Shown here in pieces: positions 4,985 to 5,465 of a DNA stretch of 5,465 nt. The position numbers were made by a program, and so were the translations under genes. Location of the stretch: the NCBI GenBank assembly GCA_027314825.1, contig DAHVAB010000188.1, positions 1-5,465 of the forward strand, in the 5' to 3' direction. The number at the start of each line of letters is the position of its first letter. The stretch's first letter is position 1. The stretch comes from Solirubrobacterales bacterium. GTDB taxonomy: Bacteria > Actinomycetota > Thermoleophilia > Solirubrobacterales > Solirubrobacteraceae. The notes under the pieces are model-generated. The model was not told the DNA's origin. It worked only from the letters and a program-made list of their open reading frames with translations, and ran no database searches.

Positions 4985-5465
4985 GTGCAGATGCCGCAAC
5001 CGGGAGGACGAGGCCGCAAAGCGTCCCCGCTCAGCAGGCGCTCGCGACTGGTCGACGAGATCCAGGACTACATACGCGAGGGCATCTACTCGGGCCGCTT
5101 CCCGCAGGGAACGCGCCTGCGCCAGGAGCAGCTCGCCGAGGAACTCGATGTGAGCCGGACGCCGCTGCGGGAGGCTCTGCGGGTGCTGCAGAACGAAGGC
5201 ATGGTCTCACTCACCCGCGGGCATGGAGCCGAGGTGGTGCACACTGAGCTCAGTAGGATCCGCGACGCATGCCTGGTGCGCGAAGTCCTCGACGGCCTGG
5301 CCGCCCGGCTGGCGGCCTCCAAGGTCACACCGGAGCTGAGGGCCCTGCTGCCCTCCTGCCTGGACCGGCAGCGGGCCGTGTTGCAGGAGTGGGACAAGTA
5401 CGTCTTCACCCGCGCAGACGCGGACCTGCACGTCGCCATCATCGAGTCGACCGGCAACTCATATC
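4985..5465 (+). CDS. GntR-family transcriptional regulator, FadR/FCD type (3' end cut by window)
   Basis: The first 160 residues of a DNA-binding regulator; the frame is still open at the window end, and the usual full length is about 220-240. After a basic, flexible N-terminus of about 20 residues, a GntR winged helix-turn-helix spans roughly residues 21-85. It shows GTRLRQEQLAEELDVSRTP (42-60), the recognition helix region SRTPLREALRVLQNEG (57-72) and a wing with TRGHGAEVV. An all-helical FCD ligand domain follows from about residue 92 and includes D145-x-x-L-H149, matching the family D-x-x-F-H metal-site motif, then TGN. FCD regulators usually bind small carboxylates and act as repressors. 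The gene begins one base after the HyuB stop, so it is probably in the same operon and controls it, perhaps through the dyad at 589-603. The GTG at 4985 is chosen on ribosome-site spacing; ATG 4991 is the alternative. Confidence 0.9.
   Translation, partial: MQMPQPGGRGRKASPLSRRSRLVDEIQDYIREGIYSGRFPQGTRLRQEQLAEELDVSRTPLREALRVLQNEGMVSLTRGHGAEVVHTELSRIRDACLVREVLDGLAARLAASKVTPELRALLPSCLDRQRAVLQEWDKYVFTRADADLHVAIIESTGNSY

Overview
This window looks like a piece of a high-GC bacterial chromosome. Coding codons strongly favour G/C at third positions, starts include GTG, and genes are joined by ATGA overlaps. An actinobacterial or similar high-GC lineage fits, but nothing here fixes the taxon. I saw no mobile element, CRISPR array, tRNA or rRNA.

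Left end (about 1-152, minus strand): the N-terminal fragment of a Leu/Phe/Val (amino acid) dehydrogenase-like protein runs off the window edge. It was recognised from the stretch around D-P-x-S-G and STALGP..GG. It appears to have its own promoter and may be leaderless.

Middle-left (153-653): about 500 bases with no convincing gene. This divergent intergenic region holds several strong inverted repeats (205-233, 353-388, 483-500, 571-589) and a GATAC-A-GTATC dyad at 593-603. The dyad overlaps a near match to the operator pattern known for FCD/FadR-type GntR regulators. It lies about 50 bases upstream of the rightward operon and is the best candidate for its control site.

Right (654-5465, plus strand): a tightly packed four-gene operon. 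(1) An 87-residue zinc-ribbon protein resembles subunit D of the hydroxyarylate decarboxylases (VdcD/BsdD). (2) A 690-residue HyuA-type subunit belongs to the hydantoinase/5-oxoprolinase/acetone carboxylase ASKHA ATPase family. (3) A 666-residue HyuB-type subunit carries a GTHxxD...RAHxxD metal-site pattern and is longer than ordinary HyuB proteins. (4) The start of an FCD-type GntR regulator is cut by the window end. ATGA overlaps join 1-2 and 2-3, and a one-base gap separates 3 from 4, so translational coupling is likely.

Interpretation (inference): the small zinc protein, HyuA ATPase and long HyuB have the subunit pattern of ATP-dependent ketone carboxylases (acetone and acetophenone carboxylase), not of a plain hydantoinase or 5-oxoprolinase. 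The GntR protein probably senses a carboxylate intermediate and controls its own operon. The substrate cannot be read from the sequence.
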